This document shows, one piece after another, positions 25,323 through 33,886 of a DNA stretch of 64,000 bases. A model generated the notes under the pieces. It was not told the DNA's origin. It worked only from the letters and a program-made list of their open reading frames with translations, and made no database searches. The position numbers and the translations under genes were made by a program. The stretch comes from RPQJ01 sp963754535 (GTDB lineage: Bacteria; Pseudomonadota; Gammaproteobacteria; Steroidobacterales; Steroidobacteraceae): assembly GCA_963754535.1 (NCBI GenBank), contig CAVWGG010000006.1:248001-312000 (forward strand), given 5' to 3'. Position 1 is the stretch's first letter. The number at the start of each line of letters is the position of its first letter.

Positions 25323-26755
25323 GCGCAGTTCGCTTTTCATCGTTCTCCATGTGTTCGCTTGCAGCGCTGGTCGCGACGGCCGTGCTGCTCGCGGCCTGCG
25401 TCAGTGACCCGGTCAACAGCGCGCACGAGAAGCCGCTGGCGGCGAGCGACATAGGCTTGTCGGGTCCAGCCATTGCGCCGCGTACGGACGATGCCTGGTG
25501 GCACGCGTTCGCCGACCCGCAACTGGACCAGTTGATCGCGACGGCAGTCGCGCGCAATCCGGGTCTCGCCGGATCGCTGTCCCGGGTTCGCATCGCCAGC
25601 GAACAGGCCGTCGCGGCCCACGCGTCCGAGCTGCCCCAGGTCGCGTTCGATGGTTCCGTGACCCGCGAGCGCTTCAGCGAAAACTATATCTTTCCGCCTC
25701 CTTATGGCGGCGGCACCTACTGGGAAGGCCGCCTCGGCTTCAACGTGGACTGGCGCCTCGATTTCTGGGGGCGCCAGGCAGCGCTGGTCGAGCAAGCCGG
25801 CCGCAGTGCGGAAGCCGTCGCGCTCGATGCAGCCAGCGCTGAACTGCTGCTCTCGAGTTCCGTCGCCCACGCATACCTGGAGTACGCGCGTGCACGACGT
25901 CTCGAGGCCGTTGCGCTGCAAGCGCAGGCCCAGCGCCGCGCGCTGCTTGACTTGACGACGCAACGCGTCGGCGCGGGACTCGACACCAACGCCGAACTGC
26001 GCGCCGCCGAAAGCAACCTCGAACTGAGTGCCGTCGACATCGAGCAGGCGCGGCTCGCGGCCACGCTCGCGCGCAACGCACTGACCACGCTTACGGGCGG
26101 CAGCGCGGCAGCGGCGCCCGAGCTGGCCATGCCCGCGATTGAGTTCGATTCTGCGTTGCCGTTGCCTGCCACATTGCCCGCTGACCTCCTGGCACACCGG
26201 CCCGATGTCCGCGCGGGGCAGGCGCGGATCGCGGCCGCCATCGCTGGCCGTGCGGCGGCGCAAGCAAACTTCTATCCGAACGTCGACCTCGTCGGGTTCG
26301 TTGGCGTCGTGGGACTCGGTCTCGACGAATTGTTGCAGGGCAATTCGAACCAGTGGTCCGTGGGCCCGGCCGTTCACCTGCCCATCTTCGACGCAGGCCG
26401 GCTGAAGGCCGAATACCGCCGCACCGGGGCCGAACTCGACGCAGCCATCGCCAGCTACAACGATACGGTCTTGCGCTCCGTGCGCGAAGCCGCCGACCAG
26501 TCCGCGCGGCTGCGTTCCTTCGAGCTCCAACTCGACGCCCAGCAGCGTGCGTTGGTCGCCGCCGAACAGTCCTACGACCTCGCTACGCAGCGGTATTCAG
26601 CGGGCCTGGCCAGCCAGGTCGCCGTCCTCAACGCCGAGACCCAGGTGCTTGCCGCACGCCGGCAACGCACCCAGATGCTGGCCGACCGCACGTCCGCGCG
26701 CATTGCGCTGCTGGTCGCGCTCGGCGGCCACTTTTCGCAGGAGCCTGCCCGATGA
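25319..26755 (+). CDS. NodT-type RND/MFS efflux outer-membrane lipoprotein (OprM/TolC family)
   Basis: This 478-residue protein has a lipoprotein signal with the lipidated cysteine at C27 (AVLLAAC), then DDAWWHAFADPQLDQLIATA, typical of NodT/OprM family factors. The two OEP repeats follow, with RPDVRAGQARIAAAIAGRAA and FYPNVDLVGFVG in the second. It forms a trimeric outer-membrane and periplasmic duct. The ATG overlaps the marR stop, and the following adaptor gene overlaps this gene's stop, so the three are coupled. It would complete the EmrAB-type pump encoded downstream. Confidence 0.92.
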   Translation: MSAVRFSSFSMCSLAALVATAVLLAACVSDPVNSAHEKPLAASDIGLSGPAIAPRTDDAWWHAFADPQLDQLIATAVARNPGLAGSLSRVRIASEQAVAAHASELPQVAFDGSVTRERFSENYIFPPPYGGGTYWEGRLGFNVDWRLDFWGRQAALVEQAGRSAEAVALDAASAELLLSSSVAHAYLEYARARRLEAVALQAQAQRRALLDLTTQRVGAGLDTNAELRAAESNLELSAVDIEQARLAATLARNALTTLTGGSAAAAPELAMPAIEFDSALPLPATLPADLLAHRPDVRAGQARIAAAIAGRAAAQANFYPNVDLVGFVGVVGLGLDELLQGNSNQWSVGPAVHLPIFDAGRLKAEYRRTGAELDAAIASYNDTVLRSVREAADQSARLRSFELQLDAQQRALVAAEQSYDLATQRYSAGLASQVAVLNAETQVLAARRQRTQMLADRTSARIALLVALGGHFSQEPAR

Positions 26756-27918
26756 ACTCGCCCGAAGCCGCGGTCGCCGCGGCCGACACTCCCAACGGCA
26801 AGCGCAAGCGCGGGCTGCTGCTGCTCGCCGCAATCGTGCTGATCGCCGGCGTCGCGTGGTTCGCCTGGTGGTACACCCATGCACGCTGGTATGTGTCGAC
26901 GGAGGACGCGTACTCAGGCGCGACGATCGTGCAGGTGACGTCGGAAATTGCAGGGACCGTGCGCACCGTGCACCCGCGCGAGACGGAATCGGTGACTGCC
27001 GGTCAACCGCTCATCGAGTTCGATCCGGCCGATGCCCGGATCGCAATGCAAGCCGCGGTCGCGGACCTCGGCGCAACCGTGCGGCAGGTGCGTGGCACCT
27101 ACCCGCAGACGGGACGGTTGCAGGCGCAGATTTCGGCGCGCGAAACCGATCTCGCCCGCGCGCGTGACGACCTGCGCCGCCGGCAATCGATTGCCGCGGG
27201 TGGCGCGGTCTCGACCGAAGAACTGGCGCACGCACGCGAGGTCGTCGCCGGGGCCGAAGCGGCGCTGCGCTCAGCGCGCGAGGACCTGAAGGTCGCGCTG
27301 GCGCAGACGGGCGGCATCGAGGCATCGCGCCACCCGCAGGTGATGCGGGCTGTCGCCAAGGTGCGGGAAGCGGCCCTCGCGCTCGAACGGACGCGGATCA
27401 CCGCCCCGGTGAATGGCGTCGTCGCCCGCAAGGGCGTGCAACTCGGGCAGCGCGTAAATGCCGGCACGCCATTGCTGGCGATCGTCGAACTCGACGATGC
27501 GTGGGTCGACGCGAACTTCAAGGAAGTCCAGCTGCAGCACATGCGCATCGGCCAGCCGGTCGAGCTGAAGTCCGACCTCTACGGTGACGACGTGATCTAT
27601 CACGGACGCGTCAAGGGTTTCTCGCCCGGCACCGGGGCCGCATTTGCATTGCTGCCTGCACAGAACGCATCGGGCAACTGGATCAAGATCGTGCAGCGCG
27701 TGCCTGTCCGCATCCAGCTCGTCCCGAGTGAGATCGCCGACCATCCGCTGCGGGTCGGGCTCTCGATGCACGCGCAGGTCGACCTGCACGACCAGAGCGG
27801 CCCGGTGCTGGCCGAGCCGACCAGTGCGGTCGCGGCGACCATGGCCGACCGACCCGAGCGCGACGAGCAGGTCGACGCGATGATCGAGCGCGTCATCGCC
27901 GAGAACTCCGGCCACTGA
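26752..27918 (+). CDS. emrA: EmrA/HlyD family efflux periplasmic adaptor
   Basis: The 388-residue membrane-fusion protein has a short basic N-terminus, one membrane anchor at about 22-42 (GLLLLAAIVLIAGVAWFAWW), a split lipoyl-like domain (IAGTVRTVHPRETESVTAGQ and TRITAPVNGVVARKGVQLGQ) and a coiled-coil hairpin between. The C-terminal beta domain has DDAWVDANFKEVQLQHMRIG, strongly EmrA-like. It bridges the inner-membrane EmrB-type transporter and the outer-membrane factor. The ATG overlaps the previous stop (ATGA), and the next gene is 13 bases downstream. Confidence 0.92.
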   Translation: MNSPEAAVAAADTPNGKRKRGLLLLAAIVLIAGVAWFAWWYTHARWYVSTEDAYSGATIVQVTSEIAGTVRTVHPRETESVTAGQPLIEFDPADARIAMQAAVADLGATVRQVRGTYPQTGRLQAQISARETDLARARDDLRRRQSIAAGGAVSTEELAHAREVVAGAEAALRSAREDLKVALAQTGGIEASRHPQVMRAVAKVREAALALERTRITAPVNGVVARKGVQLGQRVNAGTPLLAIVELDDAWVDANFKEVQLQHMRIGQPVELKSDLYGDDVIYHGRVKGFSPGTGAAFALLPAQNASGNWIKIVQRVPVRIQLVPSEIADHPLRVGLSMHAQVDLHDQSGPVLAEPTSAVAATMADRPERDEQVDAMIERVIAENSGH

Positions 27919-27931
27919 GCGCGGAGCCGGC

Positions 27932-29485
27932 ATGCCGAACGCCGCAGCCAATCGCGCGCTGATCACGCTGCCGAACGGCACGCGCGGACTGACCGCGTTC
28001 GCGCTTGCGCTCGGCACGTTCATGCAGGTACTCGACACGACCATCGCAAACGTGTCGCTGCCGACGATCGCGGGCTCGCTGGGCGTGAGCCCGAACCAGG
28101 GAACCTGGATCATCACGTCGTTCGCGGTGGCCAACGGCATCTCGGTGCCGCTCACGGGCTGGCTGATGCAGCGCTTCGGGGTGGTCCGCACGTTCGTGGT
28201 CAGCGTCATGCTGTTCACGCTGGCCTCGTTCCTGTGCGGCATGGCGTGGAGCTTCGAATCGCTGATCGCCTTTCGCGTGCTGCAGGGCGCTGCCTCGGGC
28301 CCGATGATCCCCGGCTCCCAGACGCTGCTGATGTCGATCTTCCCAGCCTCGCGGCGCGGCATGGCGCTCGCGATCTGGTCGATGACGACGCTGGTCGCGC
28401 CGATCATGGGGCCGCTGCTGGGTGGCTACATCTCCGACGAGTACTCGTGGCCGTGGATATTCCTGATCAACGTGCCGTTCGGCCTGCTTACCGCCTTCGT
28501 CTGCTGGCGCTCACTGCACAAACAGGAGACGGCGACCCGGGCGATCCCGGTCGACGGCATCGGCCTGGCCATGCTCGTCGTGTGGGTAGGCGCGCTGCAG
28601 ATCATGCTGGACACGGGCAAGGACGAAGGCTGGTTCGATTCGACGCAGATCATCGTGCTGTCGCTCGTCTCGCTGGTCGGCTTCATCGCCTTCATGATCT
28701 GGCAGTACTACGAAGAACATCCCATCATCGACCTGAGCTTCTTCCGCAACCGCAACTTCACGGTGGGCGTGTTCCTCACCTGCGTCGGGTACGCGGTCTT
28801 CTTCGCCAACGTCGTGATCCTGCCGCTATGGCTGCAGACGCAACTCGGCTACACGGCAACCTGGGCAGGCCTCGTGCAGGCGCCTGCCGGAGTGATGGCG
28901 CTGCTGTTGTCGCCCTTCATTGGGCGCCTGGTCAATCGCTATGACGCGCGCTGGTTCGCGTCCATCGCGTTCGTCGCGCTCGGGCTCGGCGTGTACCTGC
29001 GCGCACAGCTCAACTCGCAGGCGGCGTTCGTGGATTTCATGATCCCGATGATCGTGCAGGGCGTCGCCATGGCGTTCTTCTTCGTCGCGGTGATCACGCT
29101 GCAGCTCGACGGCATCCCGCCGCAGCGCATTCCCGCGGCAACCAGCATCTCGAATTTCCTGCGCATCACGGCCGCGGCGTTCGCAACGTCGATCGCAACC
29201 ACGACCTGGGACAACCGTGCGGCGCTGCACCAGAGCCGGTTGGCGGAATCCTCGGATCTGTACGACCCGACGCTCCAGCATTTCCTCGGCACTCTGCAGG
29301 GTGCGGGCCTCAGCAGCGACCAGGCGGTGGGTGCGCTCACCCGCGGCATGGTCGAGCAGTCGTACATGCTGTCGTCGCTGGACGTCTTCTGGGCGTCGAC
29401 GTGGCTGGCGCTGGCGCTCGTGCCGCTCGTCTGGCTCACGCGCCGGCCGCAGGTGGCCAGCGGCATCGCCGCCGCGGCCGAGTAA
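27932..29485 (+). CDS. emrB: EmrB/QacA (DHA2) family multidrug MFS transporter
   Basis: The 517-residue protein fits the 14-helix DHA2 drug:proton antiporters. It has LDTTIANVSLPTIAGSLGVS near the N-terminus (motif D1), the motif C region (APIMGPLLGGYISDEYSWPW) and IFLINVPFGLLTAFV, all EmrB-like. With the EmrA adaptor and the outer-membrane factor it forms a complete three-component pump exporting hydrophobic toxins from cytoplasm or inner membrane to the medium. It is the last gene of the marR-OMF-emrA-emrB unit. Actual substrates cannot be inferred. Confidence 0.93.
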   Translation: MPNAAANRALITLPNGTRGLTAFALALGTFMQVLDTTIANVSLPTIAGSLGVSPNQGTWIITSFAVANGISVPLTGWLMQRFGVVRTFVVSVMLFTLASFLCGMAWSFESLIAFRVLQGAASGPMIPGSQTLLMSIFPASRRGMALAIWSMTTLVAPIMGPLLGGYISDEYSWPWIFLINVPFGLLTAFVCWRSLHKQETATRAIPVDGIGLAMLVVWVGALQIMLDTGKDEGWFDSTQIIVLSLVSLVGFIAFMIWQYYEEHPIIDLSFFRNRNFTVGVFLTCVGYAVFFANVVILPLWLQTQLGYTATWAGLVQAPAGVMALLLSPFIGRLVNRYDARWFASIAFVALGLGVYLRAQLNSQAAFVDFMIPMIVQGVAMAFFFVAVITLQLDGIPPQRIPAATSISNFLRITAAAFATSIATTTWDNRAALHQSRLAESSDLYDPTLQHFLGTLQGAGLSSDQAVGALTRGMVEQSYMLSSLDVFWASTWLALALVPLVWLTRRPQVASGIAAAAE

Positions 29486-29508
29486 GTCGCCCGTAACCGC
29501 GGCGGGAC

Positions 29509-29724
29509 TCACTCCTCCGGTTCGTTTTCTTCGGCGCTCCAGCGCTTGCGGTGCTCGTGTTCCGCGGCGGCACGAACGCCCGCATGCCGGTTCGACAGCA
29601 GCAAAGACGAGGGATCGCAGACGCGCGCGCGGATGACGCCCAGGTCCACGGCCGCGTCGAACAGGCTCGGGTACCAATGGGCCCAGTCCGGAAAGAGTTC
29701 CTCGACTCGCTCACGCAACGTCAT
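29509..29724 (-). CDS. Small conserved-looking hypothetical protein, 71 residues
   Basis: This small soluble, acidic protein begins MTLRERVEELFPDWAHWYPS and contains RHAGVRAAAEHEHRKRWSAE. It has no signal peptide and no membrane segment. I do not recognise a named family. Codon use matches neighbours, and it ends 24 bases from the convergent emrB stop. It is upstream, on the same strand, of the PA2778-type peptidase gene but 44 bases beyond that gene's stop, so it follows that gene in transcription order and could be its last partner. Confidence 0.6.
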   Translation of the reverse strand: MTLRERVEELFPDWAHWYPSLFDAAVDLGVIRARVCDPSSLLLSNRHAGVRAAAEHEHRKRWSAEENEPEE

Positions 29725-29768
29725 GGGCGAAGTCTAAACCGGCTTGCGGGCGAATTCCGCAGCCAAGA

Positions 29769-30779
29769 TCAGTGGGCCGTAAACTGTGCGCATTCCGCGG
29801 TTGTGCGGGCCGGTTGCGGCACCCCCTGCGCCGAAAGGTCACGCTCGGTCTGCTGCAGCACGGGTTGCAGCGGATCGTCGGCTGCCACGTGCAGCCTGCC
29901 CTGCTGCAACGCGAGGCGTGCGACTTCGGGACAACCCAGGCGTACCAGTGCCTCGGCCCGATTGTTGAGCGCCGCCGCCTGCGAGGGATCGTCGGCAAGG
30001 ACGGCACGGTACCAATGCTCCGCGTCGACCCAGTCGCCGGCAGCGGCGGCCAGGTTGCCGAGCCCGACACGAGGGAGCGCCGCCTCGGGCCAGAACTTCA
30101 CGGCGGCCGCATACGCAGCCTTGGCGGCTTCGGGATTGCGCGCGGTCTCGAGCGCGGCCGCCGCACGCATGTAGCGCACCGGATCCGGACGCGCCGGCAA
30201 CGTACCGGGTTCGAGCAGCACGAGTCCCCATCGACCGCCCCGATCCCAGGTCGATTCGAACAAGGTTGAACGCATTGCGAGGCGGTCGTCAGTGCCGGAG
30301 CGCAGCAGCACCTGCCCTCGCGACTTGTCGTAACCAAAGACGACGGCATAGTGCCAATAGGGCCAAGGACCCGCGCCGAGCTGCTGCAGCACGAGAACCG
30401 GCCGCCCCGCCGCAACCTCCGACAGCAGGTCGGACACGGACGGGCCGACTTCGTAGGCGAGCAAACCACGCTCGCGCGCGGCAGCCGCAAGCTCGGGCTG
30501 CAGCGAACCTTCGCGGCCGGGCAGGTAGACCTCAGCCGCCAGCATCGATGGATCGACGGCGTGCCCCGCCGCACCGAGCACCGTAGCCAGCGCCGCAGGG
30601 CCGCATTGATGTTCGGTCTGCGGATGGAAGGGTGTGGCCGTGAGCTCAACCTGCGCTGGCAACCCGGCCGGCAGCTGCGCCAGTCGCGACGGACCCGCGC
30701 AACCGACGAGCAGCAGCGACGCCGGCAGCAGCGCAAGCGCGGCCCACGCACGTCCGCGACTCAAGGTCGAGGTGGGCAA
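29769..30779 (-). CDS. PA2778 family C39-like cysteine peptidase lipoprotein with TPR region
   Basis: This 336-residue exported protein has a lipobox with C27 (SLLLVGC). A papain-like C39-type domain follows, with catalytic cysteine C59 in HQCGPAALATVL and histidine H143 in WPYWHYAVVFGYD. The C-terminal part (about 205-300) is a TPR-like repeat region (AAAGDWVDAEHWYRAVLADD, NNRAEALVRLG). This is the architecture of the PA2778 family of Pseudomonas. It is followed in the genome by the PA2779-type gene immediately upstream on the same strand. The role is unknown; C39 peptidases usually cut double-glycine leaders, but an anchored periplasmic or outer-membrane form need not do so. Confidence 0.87.
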   Translation of the reverse strand: MPTSTLSRGRAWAALALLPASLLLVGCAGPSRLAQLPAGLPAQVELTATPFHPQTEHQCGPAALATVLGAAGHAVDPSMLAAEVYLPGREGSLQPELAAAARERGLLAYEVGPSVSDLLSEVAAGRPVLVLQQLGAGPWPYWHYAVVFGYDKSRGQVLLRSGTDDRLAMRSTLFESTWDRGGRWGLVLLEPGTLPARPDPVRYMRAAAALETARNPEAAKAAYAAAVKFWPEAALPRVGLGNLAAAAGDWVDAEHWYRAVLADDPSQAAALNNRAEALVRLGCPEVARLALQQGRLHVAADDPLQPVLQQTERDLSAQGVPQPARTTAECAQFTAH

Positions 30780-30797
30780 TGCAGCCGTGCCGGTGCG

Positions 30798-31172
30798 TCA
30801 GGTCTTCTTGAAGATGTCGATCACGCCGACGAGTTCGAGGATGATCAGGATCACGAAAACGATGCCGATGACCGCAAGGGCATCACCGCCTGCCGGCATC
30901 TGCTCCATGCGATCGGCCAGCGAGCGCAGTTCGGAGTCCGTGAGACGCGCGACACGCGCATCGACCGCCGACGGGTCCACGCCCATGGCTTGCATCTGGC
31001 TTCGCACCTGCTCGCGCGCGAGCGCCGAGTTCACGGCCGCGAGGTCCTGCGCGCGCGTGCCTGAAGCCTCGACTGCTTGCAGCGTGCCGACGAGAGCAGC
31101 CTGGGAAACCTGCGGCGACGCAAGGTTCAGCAAGGCCAGGCAAAGCGCGTAAATGAAGAACCTGTTCCGCAT
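30798..31172 (-). CDS. PA2779 family small membrane protein
   Basis: The chosen ATG at 31172 has GGAGG 5 bases upstream; an ATG further upstream adds 17 residues without family support. The 124-residue protein has a signal peptide (FFIYALCLALLNLASPQVSQ, then AA), a helical middle with DLAAVNSALAREQVRSQM and DSELRSLADRMEQMPAGG, and one C-terminal membrane helix (ALAVIGIVFVILIILELVGV). This is the PA2779 layout. It lies 18 bases upstream of the PA2778-type peptidase gene and is co-directional, so the two probably act together. It might be a substrate or a membrane partner of the peptidase. Confidence 0.85.
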   Translation of the reverse strand: MRNRFFIYALCLALLNLASPQVSQAALVGTLQAVEASGTRAQDLAAVNSALAREQVRSQMQAMGVDPSAVDARVARLTDSELRSLADRMEQMPAGGDALAVIGIVFVILIILELVGVIDIFKKT

Positions 31173-31282
31173 GTCATCCTCCAGAAACCGGCCGATCGAG
31201 CAAAATATAGCGTAGGGAACCACGTCCGCATACTAAGCGCGGCGTTCTCCTACGCACGGGGACGCAGTTCTCGATTCGGCGT

Positions 31283-31897
31283 TCAGCCGAAGACAGTGCG
31301 CAGCAATTGGGTATACGCGCCCGGATCCGTCGCCAGGACGAACAGCAGGCCGACCACGGCGCCGATGAGGTGCGCATCGTGATTGATCTTCTGTCCCGCC
31401 ATGCCGCTGGAAAAGCGGCCGCCTTCCTTTGCATACCAGGAATAAGCGACGTACGCGACGGCAAACAAGGGCGCGGGAATCGGCACCGGTATCGGCAGGA
31501 TGAACAGCTTCATCGACGGGAAGTAAACGATCGCCGCGAACAGCACGGCCGCGATCGCGCCCGACGCGCCGAGCGTGGCGTACTGGGGATCGTTGCGGTG
31601 CTTGAAGTAGGTCGTGCTCACCGCAAGCACCAGGCTGCCGAAATACAGCACGCCGAACGCGGCGCCGCCGATCTGGCGCTCGAGCATGAAGGCGAAGAAC
31701 CAGAACGTCATCATGTTGAAGATGAGGTGCATCAGGTCGCCATGCACGAAGCCGTGCGTGATGACCGTGTAATAGACGCCTCGGCGCTGCGTGTCGTAGG
31801 GCCGGAACATGAGTCGTCCCATCAGTTTTGGCGCGGCATAGAGCGCGACGAGACTCACGACGATCGTCGCGATGAAGATCAGCAGTGCGATGCTCAC
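31283..31897 (-). CDS. Rhomboid family intramembrane serine protease
   Basis: The 204-residue protein has six predicted membrane helices. The rhomboid catalytic dyad is visible: serine S112 in LGASGAIAAVL and histidine H176 in NHDAHLIGAVVG. The fourth-helix support region HGDLMHLIFNMMTFWFFAFM is also present. It cleaves transmembrane segments within the inner membrane. It is followed, 42 bases on in the other direction of the map, by lipocalin blc on the same strand upstream, with no evident operon. Substrate unknown. Confidence 0.93.
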   Translation of the reverse strand: MSIALLIFIATIVVSLVALYAAPKLMGRLMFRPYDTQRRGVYYTVITHGFVHGDLMHLIFNMMTFWFFAFMLERQIGGAAFGVLYFGSLVLAVSTTYFKHRNDPQYATLGASGAIAAVLFAAIVYFPSMKLFILPIPVPIPAPLFAVAYVAYSWYAKEGGRFSSGMAGQKINHDAHLIGAVVGLLFVLATDPGAYTQLLRTVFG

Positions 31898-31939
31898 GGG
31901 CAGGACGACCCCTCGCGCGGGTGAATGGTGGTCACGGCG

Positions 31940-32470
31940 TCAGTGCTTCACGTAGATCAACTGCGAGGTGTCGTAGCCGAGCGCCTTCGCCTTTGCCACG
32001 AGCCGCTCGACTTCCGCACTGGGTGGTGTCGGCGTGCGCGCAAGGATCCACAGGTAGGAACGGTTCGGGCCGGCGATCAGCGCGTGCTGGTAGCCGGGAT
32101 CGAGGTCGACGACGTTGTAGCCGCCGTAGAACGGACCGAAGAACGAAACCTTGAGCGCGGCCACGTCCGGCTCGCCGAGGAACTTTGCCTTGCCGCTGGC
32201 CTCGCCCCACTCGCCCTTGTCCGCGCGGTAACCGCGGTTCAGGACGCCCACCGTGCCGTCCGGCCGCAGTTCGTAAGTCGCGGTGACCTGCTCCATGCCG
32301 CGCTCGAAGCTGTGATCGAGCCGGGCCACCTCGTACCAGCGGCCCATGTACCGCTCGACCTGGAAGCCCGTCACCGGCTCGATGCCCTCCGGGACGCCGA
32401 CGCAACCCGCGCTGAACGCGATTGCGACCAGCACAAGGATCCGGGCATGGAAAAGTGCGCGCATGGGCAT
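31940..32470 (-). CDS. blc: Outer-membrane lipoprotein lipocalin Blc
   Basis: The start used has AGGAAG 3-8 bases upstream and gives 176 residues with a lipobox ending at C23 (VAIAFSAGC). The first lipocalin motif is GFQVERYMGRWYEVARLDHS; downstream are RADKGEWGEASGKAKFLGEP and YQHALIAGPNRSYLWILART, the third conserved region of bacterial lipocalins. Blc binds fatty acids or lysophospholipids at the outer membrane and helps membrane repair. It lies downstream of the acyl-ACP reductase-like gene on the same strand (72 bases), which makes a lipid-related link reasonable. Confidence 0.93.
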   Translation of the reverse strand: MPMRALFHARILVLVAIAFSAGCVGVPEGIEPVTGFQVERYMGRWYEVARLDHSFERGMEQVTATYELRPDGTVGVLNRGYRADKGEWGEASGKAKFLGEPDVAALKVSFFGPFYGGYNVVDLDPGYQHALIAGPNRSYLWILARTPTPPSAEVERLVAKAKALGYDTSQLIYVKH

Positions 32471-32542
32471 GGCTTCCTGCATTGCAATGGCTTCGTATAC
32501 ACAGGCCGGGGCCGGCATGCCATCTCTTCGCGCGACTTGAGG

Positions 32543-33886
32543 CTACGGAGTCGCCCGCGCGGCCACGCCTTTCGCGCGCGGCGGAATCTTCGCGATGCGG
32601 GCAGCGGCCTCGGCCTTGACCCGCTGCAACAGGGCGTGATCGCGCCGCAATTCCTCGGCGCGTGCATTCTTTTCCGCCACGAGGGCATCGGTCAGCGGCG
32701 CACCGAACGTGCGCAGCGGTGCAATCTGGAAGCCGTGCTTGCGGAACAGCCGATAGATTTCCTTGACCTTTTCGGGTTGCACGTCGCGCCCGAGCGTGAA
32801 GGATTCGAAGCGCCCCTCCATCGCCAGCAACGCGGCTTCGGCCAGGCACGCGTACGCGACCCCTGGCGGCAGTCCGATGTCGAAGCTGAAATCCACCGGA
32901 CCGGGAATCAGCACCTCGCCGCTCTCGACCACGAGCACGTCCGGCCGCATGGCCGCTTCCTCGGCCGAGATGTCCGGTGGCAACGCCACGTCGAGGATGA
33001 CTGCGCCGGGTTTGCACTGGCTGACGTCGAGCACGCGCTGGCCGAACGCCGACGTCGCCGTCACGATCAGGTCGCAATCGCCCACCCAGCGCTGCGTCGT
33101 GGTGTCGAGTTCGACGTGGGTACCCGGCGTCTCTGCCAGGATTTTCTGCTTGAGCGCAGTGAGCCGGTCCGGCTCGATCGACACCAGCACGACGTCGCGG
33201 ACGGCTGCCGCCAGCAGGCGTGAGCAGACCGAGCCGATCGAGCCCGTCGCGCCGACGACCATGGCCTTGGCGTGCGACAGGTCGGCCCACCCCATCCGTC
33301 GCGCCGTGAGCTTGGCCGTCTCGAGCGTGGCCGCGATCGTGAGACTGTTGCCCGTCGTGACCGGGATTGGCGCACGCCGTGCCACCGTGACGCCCGCATC
33401 CCCGACCACCTTCGTGAACGCGCCGAGGCCGACAATCTGTGCGCCCTGCCTGGCCGCGTCGCGCACGGCCCGATCGAGCCTGGAGTACGTGAATTCCGGC
33501 GGCCGGCTCAGCATCTGGCGCGGCGTCGCGCCAAGCGCGTAGATGAATCCCGCCACCCGCTGGCCCGTCGTCGGCGAGATACCGCCTTTGACACGACCGA
33601 CGAGCGAGGCCGGCATGTGCGCGGCGCTCGCCTCGACCAGCGCGCGCGGCAGGTGGCGAGTCCAGCGATAGCGCGGGTGATGCGCCAGGTAGTCGATGGT
33701 CAGCGGATGCAGGACGAACGCGAACCGGTTGACGTCGTTCACGTCAACGGTTCCCGTCGCCGGATTTTCCCTAGTCGCGGTCACGCCGCGGATCCCTGAC
33801 CCTTGGGAGTGCATTGTTGGGCCGTCGGCTGACGCCGCCCATTCGTAATGCCCCTTAGGAATCCCGCTCACGAAACCTGAGGTCAC
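32543..33886 (-). CDS. Long-chain acyl-ACP reductase (AAR)-like NAD(P)-dependent oxidoreductase
   Basis: The 447-residue protein resembles cyanobacterial fatty acyl-ACP reductase along most of its length. Shared features are IVGLGAFTKVV, the TTGNSLTIAATLE segment, the Rossmann motif VVGATGSIGS (residues 211-220) and YACLAEAALLAMEGRFESFT. The last carries C347 at the position of the catalytic acyl-thioester cysteine in the cyanobacterial FACFAEAMLLEFEG segment. It is about 100 residues longer than the cyanobacterial enzyme at the N-terminus. The start is GTG, overlapping the acyltransferase gene by 32 bases. It would reduce long-chain acyl-ACP or acyl-CoA to aldehyde. No aldehyde-deformylating oxygenase is in the window. 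Substrate and activity are inferred. Confidence 0.75.
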   Translation of the reverse strand: MTSGFVSGIPKGHYEWAASADGPTMHSQGSGIRGVTATRENPATGTVDVNDVNRFAFVLHPLTIDYLAHHPRYRWTRHLPRALVEASAAHMPASLVGRVKGGISPTTGQRVAGFIYALGATPRQMLSRPPEFTYSRLDRAVRDAARQGAQIVGLGAFTKVVGDAGVTVARRAPIPVTTGNSLTIAATLETAKLTARRMGWADLSHAKAMVVGATGSIGSVCSRLLAAAVRDVVLVSIEPDRLTALKQKILAETPGTHVELDTTTQRWVGDCDLIVTATSAFGQRVLDVSQCKPGAVILDVALPPDISAEEAAMRPDVLVVESGEVLIPGPVDFSFDIGLPPGVAYACLAEAALLAMEGRFESFTLGRDVQPEKVKEIYRLFRKHGFQIAPLRTFGAPLTDALVAEKNARAEELRRDHALLQRVKAEAAARIAKIPPRAKGVAARATP

